Assembly (NCBI RefSeq): GCF_002127535.1
Contig: NZ_MUBJ01000021.1
Location: 20,859 to 84,858, forward strand
Direction of reading: 5' to 3'
Length of the DNA stretch: 64,000 bases
From: Xenorhabdus vietnamensis
GTDB lineage: Bacteria > Pseudomonadota > Gammaproteobacteria > Enterobacterales > Enterobacteriaceae
A program made the position numbers and the translations under genes. Numbering within the stretch: position 1 is the stretch's first letter; the number at the start of each line of letters is the position of its first letter. Below the pieces are notes generated by a model. The model searched no databases and was not told the DNA's origin. It was given only the letters and a program-made list of their open reading frames with translations. Of this stretch, positions 41,290 through 53,066 are shown piece by piece.

Positions 41290-41469
41290 TTATTTGTTTT
41301 CCTCTGTAGGCAAGACACGTGCTTCATTCTCTAGCAACACAGGAATACCATCACGGAAAGGAAAAGCGAGGCGATCAAGTTTGCAAATCAGTTCAAAGTT
41401 TTCTTTATCATAACTGAGCTTGCCATGACATACCGGACAAGCAATGATTTCGAGTAAACGGTGATCCAT
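41290..41469 (-). CDS. ycaR: Trm112-like small protein YcaR
   Basis: A 59-residue protein: [20 protein letters not shown] at the start, then a [25 protein letters not shown] segment. This is the UPF0434/Trm112-like YcaR family, with a CPVC zinc-ribbon-like pair and a single later Cys. Its function is not established. It lies three bases before kdsB and is surely co-transcribed with it, as in E. coli. Confidence 0.95.
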   Translation of the reverse strand: MDHRLLEIIACPVCHGKLSYDKENFELICKLDRLAFPFRDGIPVLLENEARVLPTEENK

Positions 41470-41597
41470 ATATCCCCCAAGTAACGGGTTTTAAATTTAA
41501 TGCGGCTCAGAATACCACAAGCCATGTATTACCGTTAACTTTGTTGCTTTGTTTAATTTTCCTTATTTTGTTTTATATAGCGAGAACTAACCCCATA

Positions 41598-42593
41598 TTA
41601 TTGGTGAGTGTTTAATTCTGAAAGCAAGGCACAGATATCGTTTAAAATTTTTTGCCCTTTTTCCTCTGGCAAGTTCGCGTGTACAGGTAAATACCACCAG
41701 TTAGGTTGTGCAAATTGGAAACATTTGACCGCATCTTTTTCTGTCATCAATAAATTTTGATCGCTATTTGCCAAAGCCAATAGTTGGGATTTTTCGTAAG
41801 ACTGATGATCAGCAAAGGCATGTGTTTTCTGTAAGTTAGCCCCTAATTGCTGCAATGTCGCGAAAAAACGCGGTGGGTGACCAATCCCTGCCATAGCGAT
41901 ACTGTTGGGAATATCAGTGACTTTTCGTGTTTCCCCAGTCAGCAAGTTAACCGCCCAATCGCCCTTTAGGGTCATTGGCAATTCACCTGCTTCCGGTGTT
42001 CCGCCATTGACAATGATCGTGTTAACGCTATTCAAGCGCCCAGCCAGCTCTCGCATAGGCCCGGCAGGCAACCAACAGCCATTTCCAAAACGACGAATGC
42101 CATCAATCACCACAATCTCATAGTCACGTTGTAAGGCATAATGTTGAAGGCCGTCATCTGTAATTACGATATCAACCGGAGCGTGTGCCAATAATGCTTT
42201 AATAGCTTCAGCCCGTTTTGGTGCCACCGCAACAGGTGCACCAGTACGGCGACGAATTAAAACAGGTTCATCTCCTGCTTGCGCCGTTGTTACTTCCTTT
42301 GTAACTAATAACGGATAATGTTCCGACTTCCCACCATAACCGCGCGAAACAACGCCAACCCGATAGCCTTTTTGCTGCAACTGCTCAACCAGCCAAATAA
42401 CAACAGGGGTTTTACCATTTCCGCCCGCTGTCAAATTACCGACCACAACAACAGGCACAGGTGCTTTCCAAGAACGACTCAATCCTAGTTTATAGCTTAA
42501 ACGACGTAAGCCACTAATCAGCCCATAAAGGGCTGATAGTGGTAATAATACGATGTAAAGCCATGAGTGGCCTGACCATATACGTTCAATCAT
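41598..42593 (-). CDS. lpxK: Tetraacyldisaccharide 4'-kinase LpxK
   Basis: LpxK phosphorylates the 4' position of the lipid A disaccharide precursor at the inner membrane. The 331 residues begin with a hydrophobic helix ([21 protein letters not shown]). The P-loop is [19 protein letters not shown], and [21 protein letters not shown] carries catalytic acidic residues. Its start overlaps the msbA stop by four bases, coupling lipid A synthesis to export. The ycaQ gene found between lpxK and ycaR in E. coli is absent. Confidence 0.96.
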   Translation of the reverse strand: MIERIWSGHSWLYIVLLPLSALYGLISGLRRLSYKLGLSRSWKAPVPVVVVGNLTAGGNGKTPVVIWLVEQLQQKGYRVGVVSRGYGGKSEHYPLLVTKEVTTAQAGDEPVLIRRRTGAPVAVAPKRAEAIKALLAHAPVDIVITDDGLQHYALQRDYEIVVIDGIRRFGNGCWLPAGPMRELAGRLNSVNTIIVNGGTPEAGELPMTLKGDWAVNLLTGETRKVTDIPNSIAMAGIGHPPRFFATLQQLGANLQKTHAFADHQSYEKSQLLALANSDQNLLMTEKDAVKCFQFAQPNWWYLPVHANLPEEKGQKILNDICALLSELNTHQ

Positions 42594-44335
42594 TGACCAA
42601 ACTGCATCCTGTGTAGCTGTGCATATGCTCCCTCGTGTTCCAACAGAGTGACATGATTCCCCCTTTCTATGATATTTCCATCTTCAATGACGATAATTTC
42701 ATCGGCATTTTCAATAGTAGAAAGACGGTGAGCAATAACTAATGAAGTTCTGTTTTTTTGCAATTCATCTAGTGCGGCCTGAATTGCACGTTCAGATTCC
42801 GTATCCAATGCAGAAGTTGCTTCATCCAAAATTAGAATCGGAGAATCACGCAACAAAGCACGGGCAATAGCAATGCGCTGACGCTGCCCTCCGGAAAGCA
42901 AAACGCCATTTTCACCAATCATGGTATCAAGACCGTTATCCAACTTTTTGATAAAGTCCATTGCATAAGCCATTTCTGCTGCTCGCTCTATCTCCTCACG
43001 ACTAAATTGTCCTTCGCTGGCGTAAGCAATGTTATTGGCAACCGTATCATTGAATAAATGCACATTTTGCGACACTAACGCAATCTGGTTACGCAGGGAA
43101 GCCAACGTATATTCACGCAAGTCATGGCCATCCAGTATTATCCCACCTTTATTTACGTCATAAAAACGCGTAAGGAGATTAGCTATCGTCGATTTACCTG
43201 ATCCTGATCGCCCAACCAATGCAATAGTTTTGCCCTCTGGAATCGTCATTGAAATATTTTTCAATGCAGGAAGCTCTTTGGTTGGATAACAGAAAGTAAC
43301 ATCACGGAATTCAATATTTCCTTTTGCCTTTTTTACTTCCAATTTACCGTCGTCTTTTTCCTGCTCCATATCCAAAATAGCAAATAAGGTCTGGCAGGCA
43401 GCCATACCACGTTGGAATTGAGCGTTTACATTGGTCAGAGATTTCAATGGACGCATCAGGGCAATCATGGATGAAAATACAACGGTGATCTTCCCGGCGG
43501 TTAAAGCACCCATAATTTCAGGGAAACTGGCCGCATACAGGATAAATGCCAGTGCAAAAGAAGCAATAAGCTGAATAATCGGATCTGAAATAGAATCAGC
43601 AGAAACCATTTTCATACCCTGCTGACGCATATGGTTACTGACTTTATTGAAACGTTTGGTTTCAACTTTTTGTCCACCAAAGATTAAAACTTCTTTATGA
43701 CCTTTCAACATCTGTTCAGCACTGGTTGTCACCATCCCCATGCTGCTCTGCATATTTTTACTGATATTACGAAAACGCACGGAAACAAGGCGAATAACAC
43801 CCGCAACTATTGGTGCAATTACAATCAAAATAAGGGAAAGTTCCCAACTGTAATAGAACATCAGTATAAACAGGCCAATAATTGATGCTCCTTCCCTAAC
43901 AACCGTCACTAATGCGCCGGATGAAGAAGAAGCAACCTGTTCTGAATCGTATGTAATACGAGAAAGTAAAGTTCCCGTGGACTGCTGGTCAAAAAAGGAA
44001 ACAGGCATCCCCATCATATGGTTGAACAAACGACGACGCATCTGCATAACCACTTTGCCTGATACCCAAGAGATACAATAACTTGATATAAAGCCAGATA
44101 TGCCACGCAACAACATCAACCCGATAACAACCAGTGGCATCCACTTCAATACGCTAATGTCCGCCTTGCCAAACCCTTCATCAAGCAAAGGTTTCAACAA
44201 GGAAAGCATCAATGTATCACCGGCAGCATTAATAACTAGCGCAACCGCCGCAACTAACAGGCCGACTTTAAAAGGAGTAATGTTCGGCCACAAACGGCGA
44301 AAGGTCTGCCAAGTAGAAAGGTCTTTATCATTCAT
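42590..44335 (-). CDS. msbA: Lipid A ABC exporter MsbA
   Basis: MsbA flips core-lipid A across the inner membrane. The 581-residue half-transporter has six membrane segments in residues 20-320, followed by the ATPase domain. That domain has Walker [14 protein letters not shown], signature [16 protein letters not shown], Walker [14 protein letters not shown], and the switch His in VIAHRLS. Length and sequence are close to E. coli (582). It lies 38 bases from comEC. Confidence 0.98.
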   Translation of the reverse strand: MNDKDLSTWQTFRRLWPNITPFKVGLLVAAVALVINAAGDTLMLSLLKPLLDEGFGKADISVLKWMPLVVIGLMLLRGISGFISSYCISWVSGKVVMQMRRRLFNHMMGMPVSFFDQQSTGTLLSRITYDSEQVASSSSGALVTVVREGASIIGLFILMFYYSWELSLILIVIAPIVAGVIRLVSVRFRNISKNMQSSMGMVTTSAEQMLKGHKEVLIFGGQKVETKRFNKVSNHMRQQGMKMVSADSISDPIIQLIASFALAFILYAASFPEIMGALTAGKITVVFSSMIALMRPLKSLTNVNAQFQRGMAACQTLFAILDMEQEKDDGKLEVKKAKGNIEFRDVTFCYPTKELPALKNISMTIPEGKTIALVGRSGSGKSTIANLLTRFYDVNKGGIILDGHDLREYTLASLRNQIALVSQNVHLFNDTVANNIAYASEGQFSREEIERAAEMAYAMDFIKKLDNGLDTMIGENGVLLSGGQRQRIAIARALLRDSPILILDEATSALDTESERAIQAALDELQKNRTSLVIAHRLSTIENADEIIVIEDGNIIERGNHVTLLEHEGAYAQLHRMQFGQ

Positions 44336-44373
44336 TATTGAGTTACCAAAACCAAAAGAAATAGCGAGTCATT

Positions 44374-46719
44374 CTACTCATGATCGCCACGAATACCAAA
44401 CCACTGATGATACCACCGTGGCATTATTTGTTGTCGATAACCTTTTAATTTAATGTGATCGCGATAAAAATAGCCTGTTATCTGACCAGATACTGCTGTA
44501 CTATGCCACTTAACTCCAACATTTTTATAACGTTGTTTCACTTTTATTGAAGGCAGTCTCCACGGGCTATAGCGTGCTACTGAAGCCAAAGCATATTGAG
44601 GCATAACTCGACGTATAAATACCGAAGTTGAAGAAGTGTTACTCCCATGATGAGGTACTTGCAGTATTGTTGCATTCAGATGATTCTTCTCAAGCTCCAA
44701 TAAGTGATATTCGCCCCGCTTCTCCAAATCCCCCGTTAATAATAGACTGTGCTTGCCATCATCAATACGGATCACACAAGATTGGTTATTTCCAACAATA
44801 ACTGCCTTTTCAGGTGGCCAAAGAACTTTAAAACTCAACCCTTGCCACATCCATTGCTCGCCACGAACACAAGGTAAGTGAGCATGATTTAATGAAGGGC
44901 TTCTAATTTGGATATCTGGGTATTTTTCATTTATATGCATCATCCCTCCCGTATGATCCAAATGATCATGGCTAAGGATTATCTGTTCTGGCACTAATCG
45001 ATGCCAACGCAAGTAAGGTTCAATGACTTTTTCTGCCATACTGCCTGTTTCCCAGCGATTTCCTGTATCAAAAACAATGGCTTTTCCTCCCTTATCAATC
45101 ACCACCGCTAATCCATGCCCCACATCCAGCATTGAAAAACGCCATTGATAATCATTGGAGCGCTTTGAATAACACACAATGATGACAACGCAAATTCCCA
45201 ACAGCCATTTATAAGATTTCCACCAACCTAAACGCCAAATCACAACCAAAAACCATCCGGTTAATGTAATAATGATTGGGTAATGTCCTGTTTCAATCCA
45301 TGAATGCGTCAAGGCAGATAAAGGTGCCAATGCAAATAAAACGCTGTAATCAACAAGTTGCCATAAAAATGGTTGGATAACCGGAAGAAAGATACAAACT
45401 ATCCCCAACATCACTAACGGCACAGATAAAAAAGAGACGATCGGAACAGCCCATAGATTAGCTACTAATGAGGCAATATTAATTCCTTGAAATAATAAAA
45501 GCTGCAATGGTAATAACATTAACATCATACCCAATTGCATATGCAATCCACGCAGCCCTATCCATTGCCAACCGTGGCGTATTTTTTCTGGCAAAGGCAT
45601 CCAATAAAACCAAAATAGCAGTGCTATAACTGCAGTAAATGAGAGCCAGAAGCTATCAGAAAGTATTGCCAACGGGTCGAAAAGTAAAATAATTGCAGCA
45701 CTCCATAAAGCCCATTGCCATGAAAAACAAAGTCTGCTTTTACATCGTAAATAAATCCATAAGGTAAGTCCCAATATTGCCCGAACAGCCGGCACTCCCC
45801 AACCAGATAACCATCCATACAATATTGCAGTTAACCAGCCCATAATTAATGGGAAACGAAATTCAATCCATTTTGCAGGAAAAAAGAATTGCACTATTCT
45901 CGCAAAACTCCAGCCAAATAAGCTGGCCATGGTGATATGTAGTCCCGAAATAGCCATCAGATGAGCAATCCCTGTTTGCTGTAATAGCAAACGAGTAGAT
46001 TTATCCAGCCATGCCCTTTCGCCAAATGCAAGAGCTAAAGCAACACCAGCCTGTTTTAGTGACTGAATTTCTGGCAACAATTTATTAATAATATCTTGTC
46101 GCAGGTTACAATTTTTATTGAGCGGTTTTTCCTGAATAATTTTTCCGTTTAACGACTGACGTATAGAAAGTAAATATCGCTGGCTATCATAACTACCATG
46201 ATTTAATTGAGTATGGACAGGTCTCAGTTTCATGGTCACCTGCCATTTCTGACCAGCACACAAGTATTCCTGAGAGTTCCATGATACCGATGCGTATAAG
46301 GCAGGAAAAATATGTGTCCCATCACTCTCAATCAGCTTAATACGGTAACGCGTCTTTTTATCATTGTTCTCCGTTTTATCTTCCAATGATACGCTATCAA
46401 TCATAACAATTGCGGTACGGGAAGTTTCGCTGAAATAAGTTATTTGCGCCAATATTTGATGGCCATGCCAGCATCCGAAGATAAATGCCCATAATCCCAA
46501 TGATACTAGTCGTATGATTTTATAAGGAAAAAACAATAAGAAAAATGCAAGAAAAATCAAGTATTGAATAGTTTTTTGTTGAGGAAGTTCAGCGAGGAAT
46601 AATAAGGGAATAATTCCCAATACAATGGCTAATGCAGCCAAATTTAGACTGATAATAGGCTTCAGTTTTCGCCAAATAATGAATAAATAAGTAAAGGGAA
46701 AAAATATTATGGGCTGCAT
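44374..46719 (-). CDS. comEC: ComEC/Rec2 family DNA uptake channel
   Basis: An inner-membrane protein of 781 residues (YcaI in E. coli) related to the channel for single-stranded DNA in natural transformation. The order is N-terminal membrane helices (about 20-75), a DUF4131 OB-fold region, and the Competence domain with IAHLMAISGLHITMASLFG (about 230-490). A C-terminal metallo-beta-lactamase domain (about 515-780) has MLDVGHGLAVVI, LSHDHLDHTGG and VPHHGSNTSS. The catalytic-type His/Asp residues are intact. No dedicated pilus genes are in the window; sxy is the only other competence gene seen. Confidence 0.93.
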   Translation of the reverse strand: MQPIIFFPFTYLFIIWRKLKPIISLNLAALAIVLGIIPLLFLAELPQQKTIQYLIFLAFFLLFFPYKIIRLVSLGLWAFIFGCWHGHQILAQITYFSETSRTAIVMIDSVSLEDKTENNDKKTRYRIKLIESDGTHIFPALYASVSWNSQEYLCAGQKWQVTMKLRPVHTQLNHGSYDSQRYLLSIRQSLNGKIIQEKPLNKNCNLRQDIINKLLPEIQSLKQAGVALALAFGERAWLDKSTRLLLQQTGIAHLMAISGLHITMASLFGWSFARIVQFFFPAKWIEFRFPLIMGWLTAILYGWLSGWGVPAVRAILGLTLWIYLRCKSRLCFSWQWALWSAAIILLFDPLAILSDSFWLSFTAVIALLFWFYWMPLPEKIRHGWQWIGLRGLHMQLGMMLMLLPLQLLLFQGINIASLVANLWAVPIVSFLSVPLVMLGIVCIFLPVIQPFLWQLVDYSVLFALAPLSALTHSWIETGHYPIIITLTGWFLVVIWRLGWWKSYKWLLGICVVIIVCYSKRSNDYQWRFSMLDVGHGLAVVIDKGGKAIVFDTGNRWETGSMAEKVIEPYLRWHRLVPEQIILSHDHLDHTGGMMHINEKYPDIQIRSPSLNHAHLPCVRGEQWMWQGLSFKVLWPPEKAVIVGNNQSCVIRIDDGKHSLLLTGDLEKRGEYHLLELEKNHLNATILQVPHHGSNTSSTSVFIRRVMPQYALASVARYSPWRLPSIKVKQRYKNVGVKWHSTAVSGQITGYFYRDHIKLKGYRQQIMPRWYHQWFGIRGDHE

Positions 46720-46892
46720 CCGTTATGCCTCTATGCTGACATTCCATTCACGCAAGAAAGCCTATTACATAATAGTCCCGACTGCCAGTCAGAGAAATTC
46801 TACTGTGGAATCATTTCACAAATTAATTTTCAAACAGAAGAAACAATTCTCAAAATAATACAATTATCATCACAAAAATCAGATATACAAAA

Positions 46893-46914
46893 AACGGCAC
46901 CCTAAGGTGCCGTT
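46893..46914 (-). terminator. ihfB terminator
   Basis: AACGGCACC / GGTGCCGTT nine-base stem with a four-base loop (CTAA). On the minus strand it is followed by TTTTTGTATA. Confidence 0.92.
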
Positions 46915-46940
46915 AGTTTAATTAAGTAATAACTAATATC

Positions 46941-47231
46941 TTAGCTATTGCCATAGATATTTACGCGATCGCGTAACTCTTTGCCAGGTTTAAAGTGAGG
47001 AACGTGTTTACCGTCCAATTCCACTTTATCACCCGTTTTGGGGTTACGACCCACACGCGGAGCCCGGTAGTGAAGAGAAAAGCTGCCGAATCCGCGAACT
47101 TCAATACGTTCACCTGCAGCTAGTGTTTCTGCCATATGATCAAGCATTTCTTTCACTGCATCTTCAACGACTTTAGCCGACATGTGAGATTGTTGCTCTG
47201 TAAGTCTTTCGATTAATTCAGACTTGGTCAT
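46941..47231 (-). CDS. ihfB: Integration host factor beta subunit
   Basis: IHF-beta pairs with IHF-alpha to bend DNA sharply at specific sites in replication, recombination and transcription. The 96-residue HU-family protein has [32 protein letters not shown], the beta-arm core [27 protein letters not shown] with the intercalating Pro, and the tail [25 protein letters not shown] is its ribosome site. It follows rpsA, separated by a strong hairpin. Confidence 0.97.
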   Translation of the reverse strand: MTKSELIERLTEQQSHMSAKVVEDAVKEMLDHMAETLAAGERIEVRGFGSFSLHYRAPRVGRNPKTGDKVELDGKHVPHFKPGKELRDRVNIYGNS

Positions 47232-47254
47232 GGTACCTCCCTAAACTACCGTAT

Positions 47255-47290
47255 TCGGGTAATATTCTCATTACAGAGAATATTACCCGA
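47255..47290 (-). terminator. Strong hairpin between rpsA and ihfB
   Basis: TCGGGTAATATTCTC / GAGAATATTACCCGA perfect fifteen-base stem with a six-base loop (ATTACA). On the minus strand it is followed by ATACGGTAGTTT, not a U run. It may act as a partial terminator or as an RNA-processing or stability element between the two genes. Confidence 0.55.
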
Positions 47291-47303
47291 GTTATGACTT
47301 AAA

Positions 47304-48977
47304 TTATTCGCCTTTAGCTGCTTTGAAAGCTTCAGCCATTGCGTTGTTAGCAAAGTTTGAGTCTTCTTGTTTGTTCACAGAAGCGATAGCGTCTTTTTCA
47401 TCAGCTTCATCTTTTGCACGAACAGACAGGTTGATTATGCGGTTTTTGCGATCAACGCCAACATATTTAGCTTCAACTTCATCGCCAACGTTCAGAACTT
47501 GAGTTGCATCTTCAATGCGGTCACGAGAAGCTTCTGATGCACGCATGTAACCTTCAACGCCGGCAGCTAATTCAACTGTAGCACCTTTTGCGTCAACTGC
47601 AGTAACTTTACCAGTAACAATTGTACCTTTCTTGTTTACAGACAGGTAATTGTTGAATGGATCTTCTGCCAGTTGTTTGATGCCCAGAGAGATACGCTCA
47701 CGTTCTGCATCTACTTGCAGAACTACAGCTGCGATTTCGTCGCCTTTCTTGTATTCACGAACTGCTTCTTCGCCTGTAACGTTCCAGGAAATATCAGACA
47801 GATGAACCAGGCCATCGATGCCGCCGTCCAGACCGATGAAGATACCGAAGTCAGTGATAGACTTGATCTTACCTTCAACGCGGTCGTTTTTGTTGTGAGT
47901 CTCAGCAAATTGCTGCCAAGGATTAGATTTACACTGCTTCAGACCCAAGGAGATACGACGACGTTCTTCGTCGATATCCAGAACCATAACTTCCACAACA
48001 TCGCCAACGTTAACAACTTTGGATGGGTGGATGTTTTTGTTGGTCCAATCCATTTCTGAAACGTGTACCAGACCTTCAACGCCTTCTTCGATTTCAACGA
48101 AGCAACCGTAATCAGTCAGATTAGTTACGCGACCAGTCAGTTTAGTACTTTCTGGATAACGTTTAGCGATTGCTACCCATGGATCTTCACCCAGTTGTTT
48201 CAGACCCAGAGATACGCGGGTACGCTCACGGTCGAATTTCAGTACCTTAACTGTGATTTCATCGCCCACATTGACGATTTCGCTTGGATGTTTAACACGT
48301 TTCCACGCCATATCAGTAATGTGCAGCAGGCCATCAACGCCGCCCAGATCAACGAATGCACCGTAGTCAGTCAGGTTCTTAACGATACCTTTAACTTCCA
48401 TACCTTCTTGCAGGTTTTCCAGCAGCTGATCGCGCTCTGCGCTGTTTTCAGATTCGATAACAGCACGACGGGAAACAACTACGTTGTTGCGTTTCTGATC
48501 CAGCTTGATGACTTTGAACTCAAGCTCTTTGCCTTCAAGGTGAGCTGTATCACGAACTGGACGAACGTCAACCAATGAACCAGGCAAGAACGCACGGATA
48601 CCGTTCAGTTCTACAGTGAAGCCGCCTTTTACTTTGCCATTGATAACGCCAGTGACAGTTTCAGCTTCTTCGTATGCTTTTTCCAGCATCAGCCATGCTT
48701 CGTGACGTTTCGCTTTCTCACGGGACAGGATAGTTTCACCGAAACCATCTTCTACCGCATCCAGAGCTACGTCGATTTCATCGCCAACTTGGATTTCCAG
48801 CTCGCCTTGAGCATTTTTGAATTGTTCTACAGGAATTGCAGATTCTGATTTCAGACCTGCATCAACCAATACAACGTCTTTATCGATAGCAACCACGACA
48901 CCACGAACGATGGCGCCTGGACGAGTTTCGATAACCTGTAGGGATTCTTCAAAGAGTTGAGCAAAAGATTCTGTCAT
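47304..48977 (-). CDS. rpsA: 30S ribosomal protein S1
   Basis: S1 recruits mRNA to the 30S subunit and unwinds structured leaders. The 557 residues are the same as E. coli, with six S1 (OB-fold) repeats, visible as recurrent [12 protein letters not shown] / [13 protein letters not shown] / [13 protein letters not shown] type units. Repeats 1 and 2 bind the ribosome through S2 and repeats 3-6 bind RNA. The start is ATG 48977 ([13 protein letters not shown]), not the in-frame ATG 15 bases upstream. The C terminus [14 protein letters not shown] matches E. coli exactly. cmk-rpsA-ihfB order is conserved. Confidence 0.98.
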   Translation of the reverse strand: MTESFAQLFEESLQVIETRPGAIVRGVVVAIDKDVVLVDAGLKSESAIPVEQFKNAQGELEIQVGDEIDVALDAVEDGFGETILSREKAKRHEAWLMLEKAYEEAETVTGVINGKVKGGFTVELNGIRAFLPGSLVDVRPVRDTAHLEGKELEFKVIKLDQKRNNVVVSRRAVIESENSAERDQLLENLQEGMEVKGIVKNLTDYGAFVDLGGVDGLLHITDMAWKRVKHPSEIVNVGDEITVKVLKFDRERTRVSLGLKQLGEDPWVAIAKRYPESTKLTGRVTNLTDYGCFVEIEEGVEGLVHVSEMDWTNKNIHPSKVVNVGDVVEVMVLDIDEERRRISLGLKQCKSNPWQQFAETHNKNDRVEGKIKSITDFGIFIGLDGGIDGLVHLSDISWNVTGEEAVREYKKGDEIAAVVLQVDAERERISLGIKQLAEDPFNNYLSVNKKGTIVTGKVTAVDAKGATVELAAGVEGYMRASEASRDRIEDATQVLNVGDEVEAKYVGVDRKNRIINLSVRAKDEADEKDAIASVNKQEDSNFANNAMAEAFKAAKGE

Positions 48978-49170
48978 GTTAATGATCTTCAAGGTTTTTA
49001 ATTAACGTCCATTTAGCATCCAGCCGAATGGGGTTGTTTTACATACCTCACAACTTTTCCTTGTTATAAGGTGTTTTGGTGTATCAGCATATTTATCTAC
49101 CAATACACCAGAATTCTATATACATCTTCTTGATGCGCTTCTGCAATAGTGTATTTGCGAAAATTAACGA

Positions 49171-49857
49171 TTATGCGGGTATTTCCAGCACGTTTTTCGC
49201 ATAAGCCAGTGCTTTATTAATCACTTCTTCGATAGACATGCTGGTCGAATCCAAGATCAATGCAGCTTGTGCAGGCACTAAAGGCGCAACTGCCCGATTG
49301 CGGTCTCGGAAGTCCCGCTCCTGTATTTCGGACAAAAGGCGGTCAAAGCTAACACTAAAACCATTCTCCTGCAACTGTAACATGCGTCTGCGGGCACGTT
49401 CTTCCGCACTTGCATCGAGAAATATTTTTACTGGCGCGTCAGGAAACACAACTGTTCCCATGTCACGACCGTCCGCTATCAGCCCTGGGGCAATGCGGAA
49501 AGCTCTCTGCCGACGTAAGAGCGCTTCACGGACGCGTGGAAATGTCGCGGTCTGTGAAGCCGTGTTTCCAACAGTTTCGGTACGAATTTCATTGCTGACA
49601 TCTTCGCCTTCCAGAATGACCCGAAGTTTACCATTTGCAGGCACAAAACGAACATCCAGATTTGCGGCCAGAGGAACCAGAGCGTCTTCAGACTGGATAT
49701 CCACCTGATGGTGAATGGCAGCCAGTGCCAATACCCGATAAATAGCACCTGAATCAAGTAATTGCCAATCTAACGCTTCAGCCAACGCCTGACATAGTGT
49801 TCCTTTGCCAGCACCACTTGGCCCATCAACGGTTATTACTGGGGCTATCACCGCCAT
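49171..49857 (-). CDS. cmk: Cytidylate kinase
   Basis: Cmk phosphorylates CMP and dCMP to diphosphates. The 228-residue NMP-kinase-fold protein has P-loop [19 protein letters not shown]-binding [13 protein letters not shown], and [24 protein letters not shown], with the [10 protein letters not shown] lid region. Two adjacent ATGs occur; 49857 is preferred since AGGAGG is then six bases away and MAVIAPVI lines up with E. coli MTAIAPVI. The frame extends upstream to 49902 without homology. Confidence 0.96.
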   Translation of the reverse strand: MAVIAPVITVDGPSGAGKGTLCQALAEALDWQLLDSGAIYRVLALAAIHHQVDIQSEDALVPLAANLDVRFVPANGKLRVILEGEDVSNEIRTETVGNTASQTATFPRVREALLRRQRAFRIAPGLIADGRDMGTVVFPDAPVKIFLDASAEERARRRMLQLQENGFSVSFDRLLSEIQERDFRDRNRAVAPLVPAQAALILDSTSMSIEEVINKALAYAKNVLEIPA

Positions 49858-50064
49858 CATTCTCCTCCTCTTCGCGTAACATTCGTATAGCAGACAGGTC
49901 ATTTACCGAATGCAAAAAATTGCTTAATCAGCAAGCAACAAAAATCTGCCTTATTATACGCGCTCAGCAGGTGAGAGAAACAGGCTCAGCACAATTATCA
50001 CAAAATTTCATAACGAGTCATTCTTTCACCATGATTTTCCCTTTGAAAGCTCATTTAGTTATAT

Positions 50065-51357
50065 CTATTTTGTATATTGGCTGAGTTTTTCAAGCTGGCT
50101 GAAATAATCCGGGAATGTTTTTGCTGTACAACCTGGATCAAGAATGGTGACCGGGGTATCCGATAAAGCCACCAGCGAGAAACACATCGCAATTCGGTGA
50201 TCATTATAAGTTTCAATTTCAGCATGATTGAGTTTTTCGGGTGGAGAAACACGAATATAGTCATACCCTTCTTCCACTTCGGCACCTATTTTTCGTAATT
50301 CAGTCGCCATTGCATTGAGTCGGTCTGTTTCCTTTACCCGCCAATTATAGATATTGCGAATAACTGTTTCTCCCTGTGCGAACAGCGCAGTGGTCGCAAT
50401 AGTCATTGCAGCATCAGGAATCGCGTTCATATCCATATCAACGCCTGTCAATGTACCTCGTTCGCACTCGACAAAATCATCTCCCCAACAAATAGTCGCC
50501 CCCATCTGTTCCAGCACATTGGCAAATTTGGTATCTCCTTGCAGGCTGTTTCTGCCAATACCCGTGACACGAACTGTTCCGCCTTTAACTGCTGCCGCTG
50601 CTAAAAAATAAGATGCCGATGAAGCATCACCTTCCACCAAATACTGTCCCGGAGATAAATATTGCTGCTGCCCTTTAATGTGAAAAGCCTGATATTGCTC
50701 ATTGTTTACCGTTACACCAAAACTTTTCATCAGTGCTAATGTAATATCAATATAAGGTTTAGAAACTAAATCGCCTTGTATATGAATTTCCGTATCGTTT
50801 GCTGCCAATGGCGCTGCCATCAATAAAGCTGTCAAGAATTGGCTGGAAACACTACCGTCAACGGTAACTTTTCCGCCTGAAAATTCACCCTTGATATGTA
50901 AAGGCGGATAATTTTCCTGTTCAAGATAATCAATTTCTGCTCCCCCTTGACGCAGTGCATCGACCAAATGACCAATCGGACGCTCTTTCATACGAGGTTC
51001 ACCGGTCAACACCACGCTCATATCACCCTCTCCCAAACATAGCGCTGCTGCCAATGGACGCATTGCTGTACCTGCGTTACCCAGAAATAGCTCGATTCCG
51101 CTTTTTCCGGTAATGCGGCCTCCAATACCATCTACTTCACAGATAGTACGATCAGCAGATAGACGATAGGTAATACCCAAAGCAGCCAATGCATTAAGCA
51201 TGTAACGAATATCATCGCTGTCCAATAAATTGGTTAGCCGAGTAGTTCCTTTAGCAAAAGCAGCAAGTAACAAAGCGCGGTTAGAAACGCTTTTAGAACC
51301 AGGTAAATTAATCGTTCCATTAATACGGGAAATAGGTTGTAAAGTCAGGGATTGCAT
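50065..51357 (-). CDS. aroA: EPSP synthase
   Basis: AroA joins shikimate 3-phosphate and PEP to form 5-enolpyruvylshikimate 3-phosphate on the way to chorismate. The 430 residues carry the class I (glyphosate-sensitive type) signatures [21 protein letters not shown] and [33 protein letters not shown] and [12 protein letters not shown] are also present. It forms the mixed-function operon serC-aroA, with a hairpin in the 105-base gap. Confidence 0.97.
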   Translation of the reverse strand: MQSLTLQPISRINGTINLPGSKSVSNRALLLAAFAKGTTRLTNLLDSDDIRYMLNALAALGITYRLSADRTICEVDGIGGRITGKSGIELFLGNAGTAMRPLAAALCLGEGDMSVVLTGEPRMKERPIGHLVDALRQGGAEIDYLEQENYPPLHIKGEFSGGKVTVDGSVSSQFLTALLMAAPLAANDTEIHIQGDLVSKPYIDITLALMKSFGVTVNNEQYQAFHIKGQQQYLSPGQYLVEGDASSASYFLAAAAVKGGTVRVTGIGRNSLQGDTKFANVLEQMGATICWGDDFVECERGTLTGVDMDMNAIPDAAMTIATTALFAQGETVIRNIYNWRVKETDRLNAMATELRKIGAEVEEGYDYIRVSPPEKLNHAEIETYNDHRIAMCFSLVALSDTPVTILDPGCTAKTFPDYFSQLEKLSQYTK

Positions 51358-51429
51358 AATAGAGAGGAGTCTCCGGTTTTTAAATTGGGATATATTTTTA
51401 ACTTTTAGGATAAATCGAGGATTTTGAGA

Positions 51430-51452
51430 TCGGGAGGTGTTATCTCTCCCGA
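51430..51452 (-). terminator. Hairpin in the serC-aroA gap
   Basis: TCGGGAG / CTCCCGA seven-base stem with a nine-base loop, followed on the minus strand by TCTCAAAATCC. It is likely a partial attenuator lowering aroA relative to serC, as described for E. coli serC-aroA. Confidence 0.6.
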
Positions 51453-51462
51453 CGATAAAAAA

Positions 51463-52551
51463 TTAAGCGTTACGACATTCAAAATCAGCCATAAATTCAA
51501 CCAATGTTTTTACCCCCTCATAAGGCATGGCGTTATAAATGGAAGCACGAGCCCCCCCCGCCACTTTGTGCCCTTTCAACGCATGCAGCCCATGCGCATA
51601 GGCTTCTTCCAGAAACTGACCATCTAACATTGGGTTAGCCAGTTGGAATGGTACGTTCATGATAGAACGATTTTGAGGGGCAACACGGTTGATATACAAC
51701 TTGCTGCCATCAATGGCACGATAAAGATGTTCAGCTTTTGCAAGATTGCGTTTGCTGATTTCTTGTAATCCCCCCTGCTCTTTCAACCATTTGAACACCA
51801 TGCCAGATAGATACCATGCAAATGTCGGTGGAGTGTTGTACATAGAGTCATATTGAACCTGCACAGTATAATCCAGGATCGATGGTGTATGCTGGTGTGC
51901 TTTACCCAAAAGATCTTCACGAATAATGACGACTGTAATCCCTGCTGGCCCAATATTTTTTTGTGCTCCAGCATAGATAACACCATAACGGCTAACATCA
52001 ATGGGTGCAGAGAGAATAGTTGAAGAGTAATCGGCAATCACAATCTTATCATCACCAAAATCAGGTTCTTCAAGAATAGCAATACCTTCAATAGTTTCAT
52101 TAGGGCAATAATGGACATAAGCTGCATCACTGCTCAAGCCCCATTCATTCATTGGTTTCACACTGGTTATGCCATCTGTTTCTACTCTGATATCAATGAC
52201 ATTTGGTGTGCAATATTTTTCTGCTTCTTTCGCTGCACATTCAGACCAGTAACCGCTAACGATATAATCTGCTGTCGATTTATCACCCAATAAATTCTGT
52301 GGCAATGCCGAAAATTGTGCACGGGCTCCACCGTGACAAAACAGCACCTTGTAATTCTCAGGTATCGATAATAAATCTCGGAGATCTTTTTCTGCTTCTG
52401 TCGCAACAGCAACGAATTCTTTGCTACGGTGGCTGATTTCCATCACTGATGTCCCCAAACCGTGCCAGTTGCAAAGTTCCTGCTCTGCCCGTCGTAATAC
52501 TTCCGCTGGCAACATGGCTGGACCAGCGCTGAAATTATATACCTGACTCAT
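51463..52551 (-). CDS. serC: Phosphoserine aminotransferase
   Basis: A PLP enzyme for serine synthesis that also serves pyridoxal phosphate synthesis from erythrose 4-phosphate. The 362 residues begin [19 protein letters not shown], as in E. coli. [15 protein letters not shown], the PLP Lys in [14 protein letters not shown], and the C-terminal [20 protein letters not shown] follow. The start at 52551 has GAGGT before it; the frame extends upstream to 52629 without homology. Confidence 0.97.
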   Translation of the reverse strand: MSQVYNFSAGPAMLPAEVLRRAEQELCNWHGLGTSVMEISHRSKEFVAVATEAEKDLRDLLSIPENYKVLFCHGGARAQFSALPQNLLGDKSTADYIVSGYWSECAAKEAEKYCTPNVIDIRVETDGITSVKPMNEWGLSSDAAYVHYCPNETIEGIAILEEPDFGDDKIVIADYSSTILSAPIDVSRYGVIYAGAQKNIGPAGITVVIIREDLLGKAHQHTPSILDYTVQVQYDSMYNTPPTFAWYLSGMVFKWLKEQGGLQEISKRNLAKAEHLYRAIDGSKLYINRVAPQNRSIMNVPFQLANPMLDGQFLEEAYAHGLHALKGHKVAGGARASIYNAMPYEGVKTLVEFMADFECRNA

Positions 52552-53066
52552 TAACCTCAACCTCACCCTATCAATGGATACAATAAAATCGGATGCATTG
52601 GTTTTATCACTCCCGCCCTGCCGCTGCAATGGTTATTAAAAGATTGTTGCAAACTATTGTTACAGCCTATTGCATCTCTGGCAGATAGATTGTGTTACCG
52701 GGAACTTCATTATCAAAAATACCAATAAGAAAGTCAGGATGATATTTTTTATCCTATACATAATATTTAAAATACATCTTAATAATAATCGACACCCATC
52801 AAAATAAATACATGAATATTTCGCTCCAATAAAGTCATGAAAAACAACATCCTAACATCGAATATATTAATTAATATAAAAGGCATTAGTTAACACAAGG
52901 GATGCCATTACCTTAAGGAATGAATTAACCGCTTAATATATGAGATACTCTTTTAAATCTGCAATGAAGATAACTTTTTCTAATTGTCGTAACAGAAAAT
53001 AGAAGTTTCCCATAAATATTATTATTGGTCTCACCAATATTTTACTGACGTAATAAGGATATGTTG
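52552..53066. other. AT-rich gap between serC and the A-T-R gene
   Basis: 515 bases containing two divergent control regions and no credible gene. It is markedly AT-rich from 52740 on. Just upstream of the A-T-R gene is a small hairpin, TATTGGT / ACCAATA with a CTC loop (53023-53039), ending 17 bases before AAGGA. Confidence 0.55.

Noticed and set aside
44374..46719. A complete natural transformation system
   Set aside because: Only comEC and sxy are present, both as ordinary enterobacterial orthologues; no pilus or DNA-processing genes are in the window.
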